Assembly: GCA_910577935.1 (NCBI GenBank) | Contig: CAJTOT010000033.1 | Coordinates: 1 to 33,217 of the forward strand | Reading direction: 5' to 3' | Length of the DNA: 33,217 nt | From: an uncultured Hungatella sp. | GTDB taxonomy: Bacteria > Bacillota > Clostridia > Lachnospirales > Lachnospiraceae | Part shown: piece after piece, positions 6,980-14,709 of the stretch | Layout: each line of letters begins with the position of its first letter | Numbering within the stretch: the first letter of the stretch is position 1 | Notes under the pieces: generated by a model | The model's database searches: none | What the model was told of the DNA's origin: nothing | The model's input: only the letters and a program-made list of their open reading frames with translations | Made by a program: the position numbers and the translations under genes

Positions 6980-6983
6980 AACA
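6968..6983. promoter_or_regulatory. parS site 3 (overlaps the hydrolase stop codon)
   Basis: AGTTTCACGTGAAACA matches parS at 15 of 16 positions (first base A for T). The codons AGT-TTC-ACG-TGA end the hydrolase, so its Ser-Phe-Thr-stop is written by the parS site. Confidence 0.9.
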
Positions 6984-7003
6984 TTTTCTTATTAATCATA
7001 ACG

Positions 7004-7048
7004 GTTCAGATGGGGGCATCTTCTTTCCTGTCTGAACTATAGCTTTTT
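7004..7048 (+). terminator. Probable terminator of the hydrolase gene
   Basis: The arms GTTCAGA (7004-7010) and TCTGAAC (7031-7037), with an inner GATG...CATC pair, are followed by TATAGCTTTTT on the plus strand. The stem is short. The arm sequence (…GGTTCAGA / TCTGAAC…) recurs in the hairpin at 32772-32802. Confidence 0.5.
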
Positions 7049-7058
7049 ACCCTGCGCC

Positions 7059-7093
7059 GGTTCTCGGTCTGCAAGTTTGGCAAACCAAGAACC
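7059..7093. repeat. Imperfect inverted repeat between hydrolase and rsmG
   Basis: GGTTCTCGGTCTGC and GCAAACCAAGAACC pair at 12 of 14 positions around a 7-nt loop. No T-run follows on either strand, so this is not a classical terminator. It lies about 75 bp beyond the rsmG stop and may mark the end of that long operon. Confidence 0.4.
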
Positions 7094-7167
7094 GACACAG
7101 ACAGACAATGATACTTTTTCGCCTCATAAACATCTCCGCCTGACTTACTTCTCTCGCTGTCTCCAAA

Positions 7168-7896
7168 TCACAGCGGTTCCTTCCCCGGCAATCCGGCCTT
7201 TCTCGGATACTTTTTTGAAGTGCCCTCCACCTTTTTTATTTTCAAGAGAGTCCTCTTCATGTCAGACCCAGGAAGGATAAATTCCTGGATAGATTCCAGC
7301 TTTCCGCCCAGCAGCTTAAAAGCTCCTTTTGCCTGTCTGACCTCTTCTTCCACATTTCCAGATTTATATGAGACAAAATATCCGCCCAGCTTGACAAAGG
7401 GTATACAATACTCTGACAGAGTCGAAAGATTTGCCACTGCTCTTGAAACACAGAGGCTGTACCCTTCTCTGTAGGATAGGTTTCTGCCCAAATCCTCCGC
7501 CCTGCCGTGAACTGTCTGAATATCTTTCAATTTCAATCTGGCGGCTGTTTCATCTAAAAACTTGACCCTTTTATTCAGAGAATCCAGCAATGTCATCTGA
7601 CATCCCGGAAAAGCGATTTTCAGGGGAATACCGGGAAATCCCGCCCCTGTCCCCACATCGATCACATTTATGTGATTGATTTCTTCCTCTCCGATTACCT
7701 TCACTAATGCCAGGCTGTCCACAAAGTGCTTTGTCACCACCTGGTCCAACTCAGTGATAGCCGTCAGGTTCATCACCTTGTTCCACTCTGTCAGAAGCTG
7801 ATAATACTGATAAAACTGCTCCATCTGATATTCTGCCAGCTGGATAGACAGTATTCTCAGTTCCTGCTCCATCAAAATTCTAAATTTTTCTTCCAT
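7168..7896 (-). CDS. rsmG: 16S rRNA (guanine(527)-N(7))-methyltransferase RsmG
   Basis: RsmG (GidB) methylates N7 of G527 in 16S rRNA using S-adenosylmethionine; its loss gives low-level streptomycin resistance. The 242-residue product shows the family's LLTEWNKVMNLTAI segment (about residues 34-47), HFVDSLAL, the SAM-binding VIDVGTGAGFPGIPLKI (about 75-91), the VHGRAEDLG acidic loop and VSRAVANL. It ends with the Firmicutes-type tail SKKYPRKAGLPGKEPL. The ATG overlaps the mnmG stop by one base (TAATG), showing translational coupling as the last gene of the rpmH-to-rsmG series. The length is typical. Confidence 0.96.
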   Translation of the reverse strand: MEEKFRILMEQELRILSIQLAEYQMEQFYQYYQLLTEWNKVMNLTAITELDQVVTKHFVDSLALVKVIGEEEINHINVIDVGTGAGFPGIPLKIAFPGCQMTLLDSLNKRVKFLDETAARLKLKDIQTVHGRAEDLGRNLSYREGYSLCVSRAVANLSTLSEYCIPFVKLGGYFVSYKSGNVEEEVRQAKGAFKLLGGKLESIQEFILPGSDMKRTLLKIKKVEGTSKKYPRKAGLPGKEPL

Positions 7897-9788
7897 TATA
7901 CATTTGTCTCCCTATGTCTTCTCTGTTCCAGATACACCAACAGAACAGATATATCTGCCGGAGATACACCGGATATTCTGGAGGCCTGCCCGATGGACAT
8001 TGGTTTATATAGATTCAATTTCTGTACGGCCTCCTTTCGAAGACTATTCACAGCGCTGTAATCAAAATCCACATCCAGCCTCTTTGATTCCAGTTTTTTA
8101 AACTGGGCAACCTGCTGCCTCTGGCGCCGTATATATCCTTCGTATTTTATATTTATGTTAACTTGCTCTGCCGTATCATCCGGTAAATCTGGCCTTTTTT
8201 CATCGATTTCACTTAACATAACATAGTCAAGCTCCGGCCGTCTCACAAGCTCCGCCAGAGTAGCCCCTGTCTTTAACTCCGTGCTTTTGTGCCGCCTTAA
8301 AAAGTCCTGTACCTTCTGGCTGGCCCCGATATTTGTCTTCTCCAGACGTTCTGTCTCTGCCGCGATATCTCTTTCCTTCTTCAGAGTCTTCTCAAATTCC
8401 TCATCGCTGACCAGCCCTATCTCATGGCCGATGGTTCTCAGGCGTAGATCCGCATTGTCCTGCCGGAGAAGCAGGCGGTATTCTGCCCTGGAGGTCATCA
8501 TGCGATAAGGCTCATGGTTTTCCTTAGTCACCAGATCGTCGATGAGAACTCCTATATAGGCCTGGGAACGATCCAGAACATACTGGTCTCTCCCCAGTAT
8601 CTTCATAGCCGCGTTGACCCCCGCCATAAATCCCTGGACAGCCGCCTCCTCATATCCTGAACTCCCGTTAAACTGTCCGCCGCTGTACAACCCCTCCACA
8701 GCCTTAAACTCCAGAGTGGCTTTCAGCTGTCTGGAATTGATGCAGTCATACTCGATGGCATAGGCATTTCTCACGATTTTTACATGTTCCAGTCCCGGAA
8801 CTGTCTTGTACATGGCGTGTTGGACATCTTCAGGAAGAGAGCTGGACATTCCCCCCAGATACATTTCGTTGGTGTAAAGTCCCTCCGGCTCAATGAACAC
8901 CTGATGACGTTCTTTATCAGGAAACTTCACCACCTTATCTTCTATAGAAGGACAGTATCTGGGACCCGTGCCCTCGATGGCCCCGGAGAACAGGGGAGAC
9001 CGGTCTAAATTGGCCCTGATAATCTCATGGGTTTTCTCGTTGGTGTAGGTGAGCCAGCAGGAAACCTGCTCCTTCTGCACGGAATCCGGGTCTGTGGAAA
9101 AAGAAAACGGAACAATCTTTCTGTCTCCCAACTGCTCTTCCATCTTAGAAAAATCGATGCTCCGCCTGTCCGCTCTCGCCGGAGTTCCTGTCTTAAACCG
9201 GTACATCTCTATGCCGTTGGCTTTCAGAGAATCGGTGAGATGAGTCGCTGCCTGGAGGCCGTTAGGGCCTGTAGGATTGCTCACGTCCCCGTAGATGCAT
9301 CTGGCGTTTAAGTATGTGCCTGTAGCCAAAACCACCGCCTTGCCGTGGTACACTGCCCCGGAAAATGTCCTGACTCCCGTTATCCTTCCTGACTCTGTCA
9401 AGATTTCGGACACCTCTGCCTGGCGGATGGTCAGGTGGTCGGTGTTCTCTAAAGTCCTCCTCATCTCTCTCGTATAATCCTGCTTGTCTGCCTGGGCCCT
9501 GAGAGAATGGACTGCCGGCCCCTTGGACTCATTTAACATCTTTGACTGGATAAATGTCTTGTCAATATTCCTGCCCATCTCTCCGCCTAAAGCGTCCAGC
9601 TCCCTCACAAGATGTCCCTTGGAACTCCCTCCTATATTGGGATTGCAGGGCATGAGGGCAATGCTGTCCACGCTGACTGTAAACATGATGGTCTCCAACC
9701 CCAGCCTGGCGCAGGCGAGAGCCGCCTCGCAGCCCGCATGTCCCGCCCCCACCACCACCACGTCATAGGATTCTTCCAAATAAGGCAT
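7896..9788 (-). CDS. mnmG: tRNA uridine-5-carboxymethylaminomethyl(34) synthesis enzyme MnmG
   Basis: MnmG (GidA) works with MnmE to install the carboxymethylaminomethyl group at C5 of wobble uridine 34, using FAD and methylenetetrahydrofolate. The 630-residue length is normal. The FAD-binding GAGHAGCEAA is at about residues 14-23, followed by LMPCNPNIGGSSKGHL, the GTYLNARCIYGD segment (cysteine motif), PRYCPSIEDKVVKF and the C-terminal helical domain with INIKYEGYIRRQ. It lies 27 nt after mnmE and overlaps rsmG by one base. The start is supported by GAAAGGGGCGAAATT before the ATG. Confidence 0.97.
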   Translation of the reverse strand: MPYLEESYDVVVVGAGHAGCEAALACARLGLETIMFTVSVDSIALMPCNPNIGGSSKGHLVRELDALGGEMGRNIDKTFIQSKMLNESKGPAVHSLRAQADKQDYTREMRRTLENTDHLTIRQAEVSEILTESGRITGVRTFSGAVYHGKAVVLATGTYLNARCIYGDVSNPTGPNGLQAATHLTDSLKANGIEMYRFKTGTPARADRRSIDFSKMEEQLGDRKIVPFSFSTDPDSVQKEQVSCWLTYTNEKTHEIIRANLDRSPLFSGAIEGTGPRYCPSIEDKVVKFPDKERHQVFIEPEGLYTNEMYLGGMSSSLPEDVQHAMYKTVPGLEHVKIVRNAYAIEYDCINSRQLKATLEFKAVEGLYSGGQFNGSSGYEEAAVQGFMAGVNAAMKILGRDQYVLDRSQAYIGVLIDDLVTKENHEPYRMMTSRAEYRLLLRQDNADLRLRTIGHEIGLVSDEEFEKTLKKERDIAAETERLEKTNIGASQKVQDFLRRHKSTELKTGATLAELVRRPELDYVMLSEIDEKRPDLPDDTAEQVNINIKYEGYIRRQRQQVAQFKKLESKRLDVDFDYSAVNSLRKEAVQKLNLYKPMSIGQASRISGVSPADISVLLVYLEQRRHRETNV

Positions 9789-9815
9789 AATTTCGCCCCT
9801 TTCTACGTTCTGTTT

Positions 9816-11222
9816 CTACTTTCCTGTACAGAATTTGCTGAATATCTCATTGATCAGGTCCTCTCCCACCTCTTCTCCGATGACAGAGCCAAGATGAGCG
9901 TAGGCATCCATCAGATCAATGGAGAAAAAATCCTCCGGCATGCCTGATTCGATGCTTTCCATCACCATCATAAGGCTCTTAAGACTTTCCGTCAATGCCG
10001 TTTTGTGCCGTATGTTTGTAATATATATATCCTCGTTAAAATTGATTTCACCGTCATAGAACATGGATTTTACCTTATCCTCCAGTTCCTTGATGCCGGT
10101 CTCCTCTTTGGCTGAAACTTGGATAACCGGATACCCTGTGACGCTTTCCATATACTCAGCTGTCACCACTGTCTCAAGATCCGTCTTGTTCAGAAGCACC
10201 ACCGTCTTTCTCCCCCGGATCATCTCAATGATATCTCTGTCATTGCCATCCAGAGGAACAGAGGCATCCACCACATATATAATCAAATCCGCCTGCTCTG
10301 CCGCGGTTTTGGCCCTGGAAACCCCTATCTGTTCTACCCTGTCCCCTGTATCGCGGATTCCCGCCGTATCCACCACGTTCAGGCTGATCCCCTGCATCTG
10401 TATGTGCTCCTCCAGGGTGTCCCTGGTAGTGCCTGCGATGTCCGTGACAATGGCTCTCTCCTCCCCCACCAGAACATTCAGCAGAGAAGATTTTCCCACA
10501 TTGGGTTTTCCCACAATGACCGTCTTCACTCCCTCTCTCATCACCCTCCCGTTATCGGCGGATTTTAAAAGTTTCTCTATATCTGTGATCACTGGCTTCA
10601 GAACCTCTCCCAGCACCTTTGGATATCCTTCCAGGGAGACATGCTCCGGGTCATCCAAGGCCGATTCAATGTGAGCCAGCTGGAAAATAATCTTCTCCCT
10701 CAGTTCTCTGATCTTCTCTGAAAGTCTTCCTTTAAGCTGCCCCACAGAGCTTTTCAAAGCGTACTGATTCCCGGAATTGATCACATCCATTACTGCCTCT
10801 GCCTGGGACAGGTCGATTCTCCCGTTTAAAAAGGCCCTCTTTGTAAATTCTCCCGGCTCCGCAGGTCTCGCCCCGTACTTGATCACTGTCTCCAGTATTT
10901 TTTTCATCATAAGAACACCGCCGTGGCAGTTAATCTCCACAGTATCCTCCGCGGTGTAGCTGTGAGGCCCCTTCATAACAATCAAAAGCACCTCGTCCAA
11001 CAGTTCTTCCCCATCGTATATGTGCCCGTAATAGATATTCCGAACATCAGTTCTTATTTTTTGCGGGACTGACTTTCCCGGCTGTGTCCCGCGTTTTCCC
11101 TGAGATCTTCTGAATATCTTTTCAGCGATGGAAAATGCCTCCTCCCCGCTGACTCTTATAATCCCGATTCCCGAACTGCCCATGGCAGTGGCAACCGCGG
11201 CAATAGTGTCCGTTTTCTTCAT
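9816..11222 (-). CDS. mnmE: tRNA modification GTPase MnmE
   Basis: This is a 468-residue GTPase partner of MnmG in wobble-uridine modification. The N-terminal folate-binding domain starts DTIAAVATAMGSSGIGIIRVSG. The G domain carries the P-loop GKPNVGKSS (about 238-246), the GTT of DIAGTTRDT (about 261-269), DTAGIRDT (285-292) and NKTD (345-348). It ends FCTGK, carrying the catalytic Cys of the family's usual C-[IL]-G-K. Within the operon it follows jag after an 86-nt gap, and its Shine-Dalgarno GGGAG lies in one arm of a perfect 10-bp inverted repeat that could limit translation. The spacing from GGAG to ATG is 11 nt, slightly long. Confidence 0.97.
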   Translation of the reverse strand: MKKTDTIAAVATAMGSSGIGIIRVSGEEAFSIAEKIFRRSQGKRGTQPGKSVPQKIRTDVRNIYYGHIYDGEELLDEVLLIVMKGPHSYTAEDTVEINCHGGVLMMKKILETVIKYGARPAEPGEFTKRAFLNGRIDLSQAEAVMDVINSGNQYALKSSVGQLKGRLSEKIRELREKIIFQLAHIESALDDPEHVSLEGYPKVLGEVLKPVITDIEKLLKSADNGRVMREGVKTVIVGKPNVGKSSLLNVLVGEERAIVTDIAGTTRDTLEEHIQMQGISLNVVDTAGIRDTGDRVEQIGVSRAKTAAEQADLIIYVVDASVPLDGNDRDIIEMIRGRKTVVLLNKTDLETVVTAEYMESVTGYPVIQVSAKEETGIKELEDKVKSMFYDGEINFNEDIYITNIRHKTALTESLKSLMMVMESIESGMPEDFFSIDLMDAYAHLGSVIGEEVGEDLINEIFSKFCTGK

Positions 11223-11227
11223 ATATC

Positions 11228-11283
11228 AATTTTCTCCCTCCCAGGCCGCAGACTCCCTCATATGAATGAAGACGGAGAAAATT
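11228..11283 (-). promoter_or_regulatory. Inverted repeat covering the mnmE ribosome binding site
   Basis: On the minus strand, AATTTTCTCC (11283-11274) can pair perfectly with GGAGAAAATT (11237-11228), which contains the mnmE Shine-Dalgarno GGAG. The loop would be 36 nt. The geometry would hide the ribosome binding site; whether it forms or is regulated is unknown. Confidence 0.4.
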
Positions 11284-11308
11284 TCCCCGCCTTCCATGTC
11301 TCAACCTC

Positions 11309-12433
11309 TTATTCCTGGCCCTGATTCTGGTCCTGGCTCTGGCTCTTATCACCTTGGCCCTGGCTCCTGTCCTCGCCCTGATTCTGGATCTTGTCACCTT
11401 GGCCCTTGTCCTGGCCGTAATTCCTGTCCTGGCTCCTAACCTGGTTTTTATCCTGTCCTCTGCGCCCTTCTCTCCGATCCCGTCCGTCTCTCTTGAGAGA
11501 AATGACAACATGGCGGTATGGATCCTCTCCTTCACTTCTAGTCACCACATACCGGTCGCTCTGAAGAGCCGCATGGATAATTCTTCTCTCGTAGGGATTC
11601 ATAGGCTCTAAAGACACGCTTCTTCTGGTCCTCTTTACCTTGTAGGCAATATTCTTAGCCAGAGTCTCAAGTGTCTCCTTCCTCCTCACCCTGTAATTCT
11701 CTGTATCCAGCTTCACCCGCACATAGCCTTCACACTTTTTGTTGACAACGAGGCTGATGAGATACTGGAGGGAATCCAGGGTCTGTCCCCTCTTCCCGAT
11801 GAGGATTCCCATATCGTCCCCGGACAGGTCCACGGTCATCTCTTTTTCCTTCTCATCAAAAGAAGTATTCACCGTCACTTCCATTCCCATGGCCCCGAAA
11901 ACCTGGTTCAGGAACTCTTTCGCCGCCCTGTCGCATGCCTCCACGTCGATCTTCCTGGCCGGTTTCTTTTCATCAGAATCTTCCTTAACCTCAGACTCCT
12001 TCACAACCTCTTTCACCGACTCTTTCAGAGGTTCCGCCGCAGGTTTCGGCGTCTGCTTCTTAGGCGGCTTTGGAACAGGCTGTTTCGTCTCTGCGGCTGC
12101 CTCCTCCTTCTGAGCCTTCTGTTGATTTTTCTGCTGGCTCTTCTGCTGGTTTTTCTGGGGATTCTTCTTAGGCGTATCTTTTTTCTTCTCCTTCACCGTA
12201 GGCTCCAGAGAACTGCTGTCTATCTTACCTGTGGCGAGAAACGCTTCCAGGTCATCATCTTCTTTCTTTTTCTTTGCCGTGATGACCACATCTTTCCCGA
12301 ACAATCCGAATATGCCTGCTCTTCCCTCTTCCTTTATAGTATAGTCCAGATTATCACTTGTGGTCCCCAGTTCGATCAGAGCTTTGGTAATGGCCTCATC
12401 CAAAGTCTTCGCTTTAACAGTAATCATATTCAT
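11309..12433 (-). CDS. jag: Jag / KhpB RNA-binding protein (SpoIIIJ-associated)
   Basis: The 374-residue product has three recognisable parts. There is an N-terminal Jag_N domain (residues 1-55, MNMITVKAKTLDEAITKAL to GLFGKDVVITAKKKK). A long Lys/Gln/Pro/Glu-rich linker covers about 75-165. KH and R3H domains follow: the KH GKRG loop in GILIGKRGQTLDSLQYLI and R3H residues in NPYERRIIHAAL. A final segment of about 50 residues is low complexity (Gly, Gln, Asp, Lys, Arg repeats). KhpB binds RNA with KhpA and affects cell elongation and division in Firmicutes. It is 11 nt downstream of yidC. The first ATG is preceded by AATAGGAGGGGAACCT. Family members are often 200-260 residues, so the linker and tail make this one long. 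Confidence 0.93.
   Translation of the reverse strand: MNMITVKAKTLDEAITKALIELGTTSDNLDYTIKEEGRAGIFGLFGKDVVITAKKKKEDDDLEAFLATGKIDSSSLEPTVKEKKKDTPKKNPQKNQQKSQQKNQQKAQKEEAAAETKQPVPKPPKKQTPKPAAEPLKESVKEVVKESEVKEDSDEKKPARKIDVEACDRAAKEFLNQVFGAMGMEVTVNTSFDEKEKEMTVDLSGDDMGILIGKRGQTLDSLQYLISLVVNKKCEGYVRVKLDTENYRVRRKETLETLAKNIAYKVKRTRRSVSLEPMNPYERRIIHAALQSDRYVVTRSEGEDPYRHVVISLKRDGRDRREGRRGQDKNQVRSQDRNYGQDKGQGDKIQNQGEDRSQGQGDKSQSQDQNQGQE
11312..11461 (-). repeat. Low-complexity repeat encoding the Jag C-terminal tail
   Basis: Imperfect repeats of CAAGGTGACAAG- and CAGGGCCAGG-like units encode alternating GQGDK, NQGEDRSQ and SQDQNQGQE motifs after the R3H domain. Such tracts change length by slippage, so strain variation is expected. 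Confidence 0.65.
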
Positions 12434-12444
12434 AGGTTCCCCTC

Positions 12445-13737
12445 CTATTTGTTGTGCCTCTCATTGTACTTCTGCACCATGTTGGCTTTCGCCGCCAGAC
12501 TGCCGGGCTTGGCATTCTGGTTATAGTAAGCAGTGGACTCCTTCTCAATTTCCTTTGATCTCGCGATCTTCGCGGCTCTCTTAGCCTCCTCCTTCTCCTC
12601 TGCCTCCTGAAGCTTCTTTAAGGTCTCGCTTGCCTTTAAATTCACTTTCTCCGGCGGAAGACCTTTTCTCTCTCTCTTCTTGTTGGCCTTCTCCACATTC
12701 TGTCTGATCAGCTCGTCAATGTCAACCTTGCTGAGATAAGCGTTGACGCCGATCTGCTGCACTACCTGAAGCAGGCTGCTGACCACCCAGTACAGACCGA
12801 TTCCCAGAGGGAATGAGAAACAGAAAAATACGGACATCAGCGGCATATAGATATTCATGGACTTCATCATGGCCGCGCCGGGATTCTCCTCATCACTTAC
12901 CTGGGGCTGGGTGGAGGTCATGAGCTTGGTGCTGTACCACTGGGTCAGACCGGACAAAACAGGTATCATAAGGGCGATAAGCGCCGTGGCCATAGAGAAA
13001 TCCGAACCTCCCCTTACAAATTCCCTGAGAACATTAAATGGGGTGTAAGTAATATTCATGGTCCAGAACTGCTGCATGCCGTTGATGGCCTCAACAGCGT
13101 TCTCCCCTGCCGCGGTTACTACATTGGAAATTTCTGGGAATGCAGCCGCCAAGTCTCCCCACTGTCTGTCTGTCAGCTTGTACAAAAGATCCACAACCTT
13201 GTCCATATTGGTGTAATCCGCATTGGCTAAGTTGTGGGTCTGGGCCAGGCCGGTAAAGACCTCAGACGTGGCAAAACCCGATGGCAGCTTTTCAATAATC
13301 AGATCGAAATACTTTCTCACAGAACTGGCGTAAGCGGGAATATTGTACATAACCCGGTACAACGCGAACATGATGGGAAGCTGAATCAGCAGAGGGAGAC
13401 ACCCTCCGGTCATAGACGTGCCATACTTTTCATACACTGCCTTTGTCTCCACATTCATCCGCATCATGGAGTCATTATCATTTTTCCCTTTGTACTTCTT
13501 CTGGATGGCCTGAAGCTCCGGCTGCATAACCGACATCAGTTTGCTGGACTTCTGCTGTTTTAAAGTAAGAGGAAGCATCAAAAGCTTCATCACTATGGTA
13601 AACAGTATAATACAGAGACCTATATTCATAATCCCGAAGGTGCTGGTAAATCTGAACAAGCCCTCCATAATCCAACCCATAATCTGGGCAAAGGGACCTA
13701 GAATCCCTCCTGCCTTCGTCAAAACTATCAAATCCAA
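12445..13737 (-). CDS. yidC: Membrane protein insertase YidC / OxaA
   Basis: YidC inserts and folds membrane proteins, alone or with SecYEG. The 430-residue product shows five to six hydrophobic segments (about 10-30, 36-56, 113-131, 228-250, 283-304) and the conserved KQQKSSKLMSVMQPELQAIQKKYKGK loop (positive patch). These are followed by a basic, coiled-coil-like C-tail rich in Lys/Glu/Ala, a ribosome-binding feature. There is no signal peptide or lipobox, unlike B. subtilis SpoIIIJ. The start appears to be TTG at 13735-13737: AGGAGG lies 7 nt upstream and no closer ATG is available. It lies 18 nt after yidD. Confidence 0.95.
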   Translation of the reverse strand: MDLIVLTKAGGILGPFAQIMGWIMEGLFRFTSTFGIMNIGLCIILFTIVMKLLMLPLTLKQQKSSKLMSVMQPELQAIQKKYKGKNDNDSMMRMNVETKAVYEKYGTSMTGGCLPLLIQLPIMFALYRVMYNIPAYASSVRKYFDLIIEKLPSGFATSEVFTGLAQTHNLANADYTNMDKVVDLLYKLTDRQWGDLAAAFPEISNVVTAAGENAVEAINGMQQFWTMNITYTPFNVLREFVRGGSDFSMATALIALMIPVLSGLTQWYSTKLMTSTQPQVSDEENPGAAMMKSMNIYMPLMSVFFCFSFPLGIGLYWVVSSLLQVVQQIGVNAYLSKVDIDELIRQNVEKANKKRERKGLPPEKVNLKASETLKKLQEAEEKEEAKRAAKIARSKEIEKESTAYYNQNAKPGSLAAKANMVQKYNERHNK

Positions 13738-13755
13738 TGAACTACCTCCTCATCG

Positions 13756-13980
13756 TTACGGAACTGGGTCATAACCGCCTTCTGCCCATGGGTGGCACCG
13801 AAGTATCCTCCTTACAGACAACCATAAACCTTTCACCACACCGTACTTTGTAAGTGCCTCAATGGCATACTGAGAACACGTAGGCGTGTAGATACAGTGA
13901 TATCTGACCTTCAAGGGAGACAAAAAAATCTGATATCCTCTTATACACAGAATCATCGCCTTTTTTATCATTCTTATCAC
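13756..13980 (-). CDS. yidD: Membrane protein insertion efficiency factor YidD
   Basis: This is a 74-residue basic protein that helps YidC-dependent insertion, at the inner face of the membrane. The family core is clear: YQIFLSPL near residue 17, the TPTCSQYAIEAL cysteine motif, KYGVVKGLWLSVRRILRCHPW and the C-terminal GGYDPVP. The start used is GTG at 13978-13980, overlapping the rnpA stop as GTGA, which implies coupling; ATG at 13971 would give a protein three residues shorter. Confidence 0.93.
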   Translation of the reverse strand: MIRMIKKAMILCIRGYQIFLSPLKVRYHCIYTPTCSQYAIEALTKYGVVKGLWLSVRRILRCHPWAEGGYDPVP

Positions 13981-14321
13981 TTCGATTCTTTCATAATGTT
14001 ATGCAGTCCGCACAAGTGCCTGTATGCACTCTCAATTTTTTTGTAATCGGAATCCGCGGCCGCCGCCCGGGCAACCACGATGATGTCTAATCCAGAATCT
14101 GTCTGCTCTCTGTTTAATCGAAAACTCTCTCTAATCAAACGGGTAACCCTGTGCCTCACCACACTGTTTCCCACTTTTTTGCTGACGGAAATCCCGATGC
14201 GGGTCCCGTCGCTCTCTGTTCTGTACACATACATGACAAGAAGTCTGTTGGCATAGGATTTTCCTTTTTTATAAATAACCTGAAAATCGCTGTTCTTCTT
14301 TACAGAGGGAAATCTTTTCAT
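13977..14321 (-). CDS. rnpA: Ribonuclease P protein component RnpA
   Basis: RnpA is the protein cofactor of RNase P, which removes 5' leaders from pre-tRNAs. The 114-residue product starts MKRFPSVKKNSDFQVIYKKG and carries the RNR-like signature RHRVTRLIRESFR (about residues 59-71) preceded by GISVSKKVGNSVV, both RNA-contact regions. It lies 150 nt after rpmH and overlaps yidD by 4 nt. The ATG is preceded by AAGCGGGTGGTTTC. Order and orientation are the standard rpmH-rnpA-yidD-yidC arrangement. Confidence 0.96.
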   Translation of the reverse strand: MKRFPSVKKNSDFQVIYKKGKSYANRLLVMYVYRTESDGTRIGISVSKKVGNSVVRHRVTRLIRESFRLNREQTDSGLDIIVVARAAAADSDYKKIESAYRHLCGLHNIMKESK

Positions 14322-14414
14322 GAAACCACCCGCTTAACTTTCACTAACTAAAACAAAAGGCCACAATTTCTTGCGGCCCGGTTCATTGCGAAGTATCAGC
14401 AAAACACAAATTCA

Positions 14415-14467
14415 GCGCGCTTTGTCAGATTTTTCATGCGCGCCAAATAACCGCCGCGGCGGTTATT
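14415..14467. repeat. Palindromes in the rpmH-rnpA gap
   Basis: A perfect 22-bp palindrome (14446-14467; half-site AATAACCGCCG) starts 4 nt after the rpmH stop. A second pair, GCGCGC at 14415-14420 and 14438-14443, follows. Neither has a U-tract on the minus strand, so they may be an mRNA-processing or stability element, or a partial attenuator, separating abundant L34 message from rnpA. Confidence 0.6.
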
Positions 14468-14471
14468 CTGG

Positions 14472-14606
14472 TTAGGCAGATAATCTTGCTCTTCCTTTTG
14501 CTCTTCTGGCAGCTAACACTTTTCTTCCGCCCGGAGTACTCATTCTGGCACGGAAGCCATGAACTTTTGATCTCTGTCTTTTCTTCGGCTGAAATGTCAT
14601 CTTCAT
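14472..14606 (-). CDS. rpmH: 50S ribosomal protein L34
   Basis: This 44-residue, very basic protein reads MKMTFQPKKRQRSKVHGFRA, then RMSTPGGRKVLAARRAKG and ends RARLSA. It matches L34 over its full length. The start ATG (14604-14606) is preceded by AAAGAGGAGGTGCCGCGAT, a strong ribosome binding site. It is the first gene of the leftward operon, with a near-consensus promoter upstream. Confidence 0.98.
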   Translation of the reverse strand: MKMTFQPKKRQRSKVHGFRARMSTPGGRKVLAARRAKGRARLSA

Positions 14607-14680
14607 ATCGCGGCACCTCCTCTTTATCCTAACTTAATTCATAAGCAAATTCATAGTATTCTAAACTAAACATCCTCTCA

Positions 14681-14709
14681 ATTATAAAGAAGGAACGCTG
14701 TAAAGTCAA
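14681..14709 (-). promoter_or_regulatory. Strong promoter of rpmH
   Basis: On the minus strand, TTGACT (14704-14709), a 17-bp spacer and TATAAT (14681-14686) are present. The -35 overlaps the last codons of the upstream ECF transporter gene. The leader to rpmH is about 70 nt. Confidence 0.9.

Noticed and set aside
10063..10674. Long plus-strand ORF of 203 codons
   Set aside because: It lies wholly inside mnmE on the other strand, has no ribosome binding site and encodes Ser/Thr/Pro-rich text typical of an antisense shadow.
11309..11461. CRISPR-like periodic repeats
   Set aside because: The periodicity is coding low-complexity sequence within jag, with no uniform repeat and spacer lengths and no cas genes.
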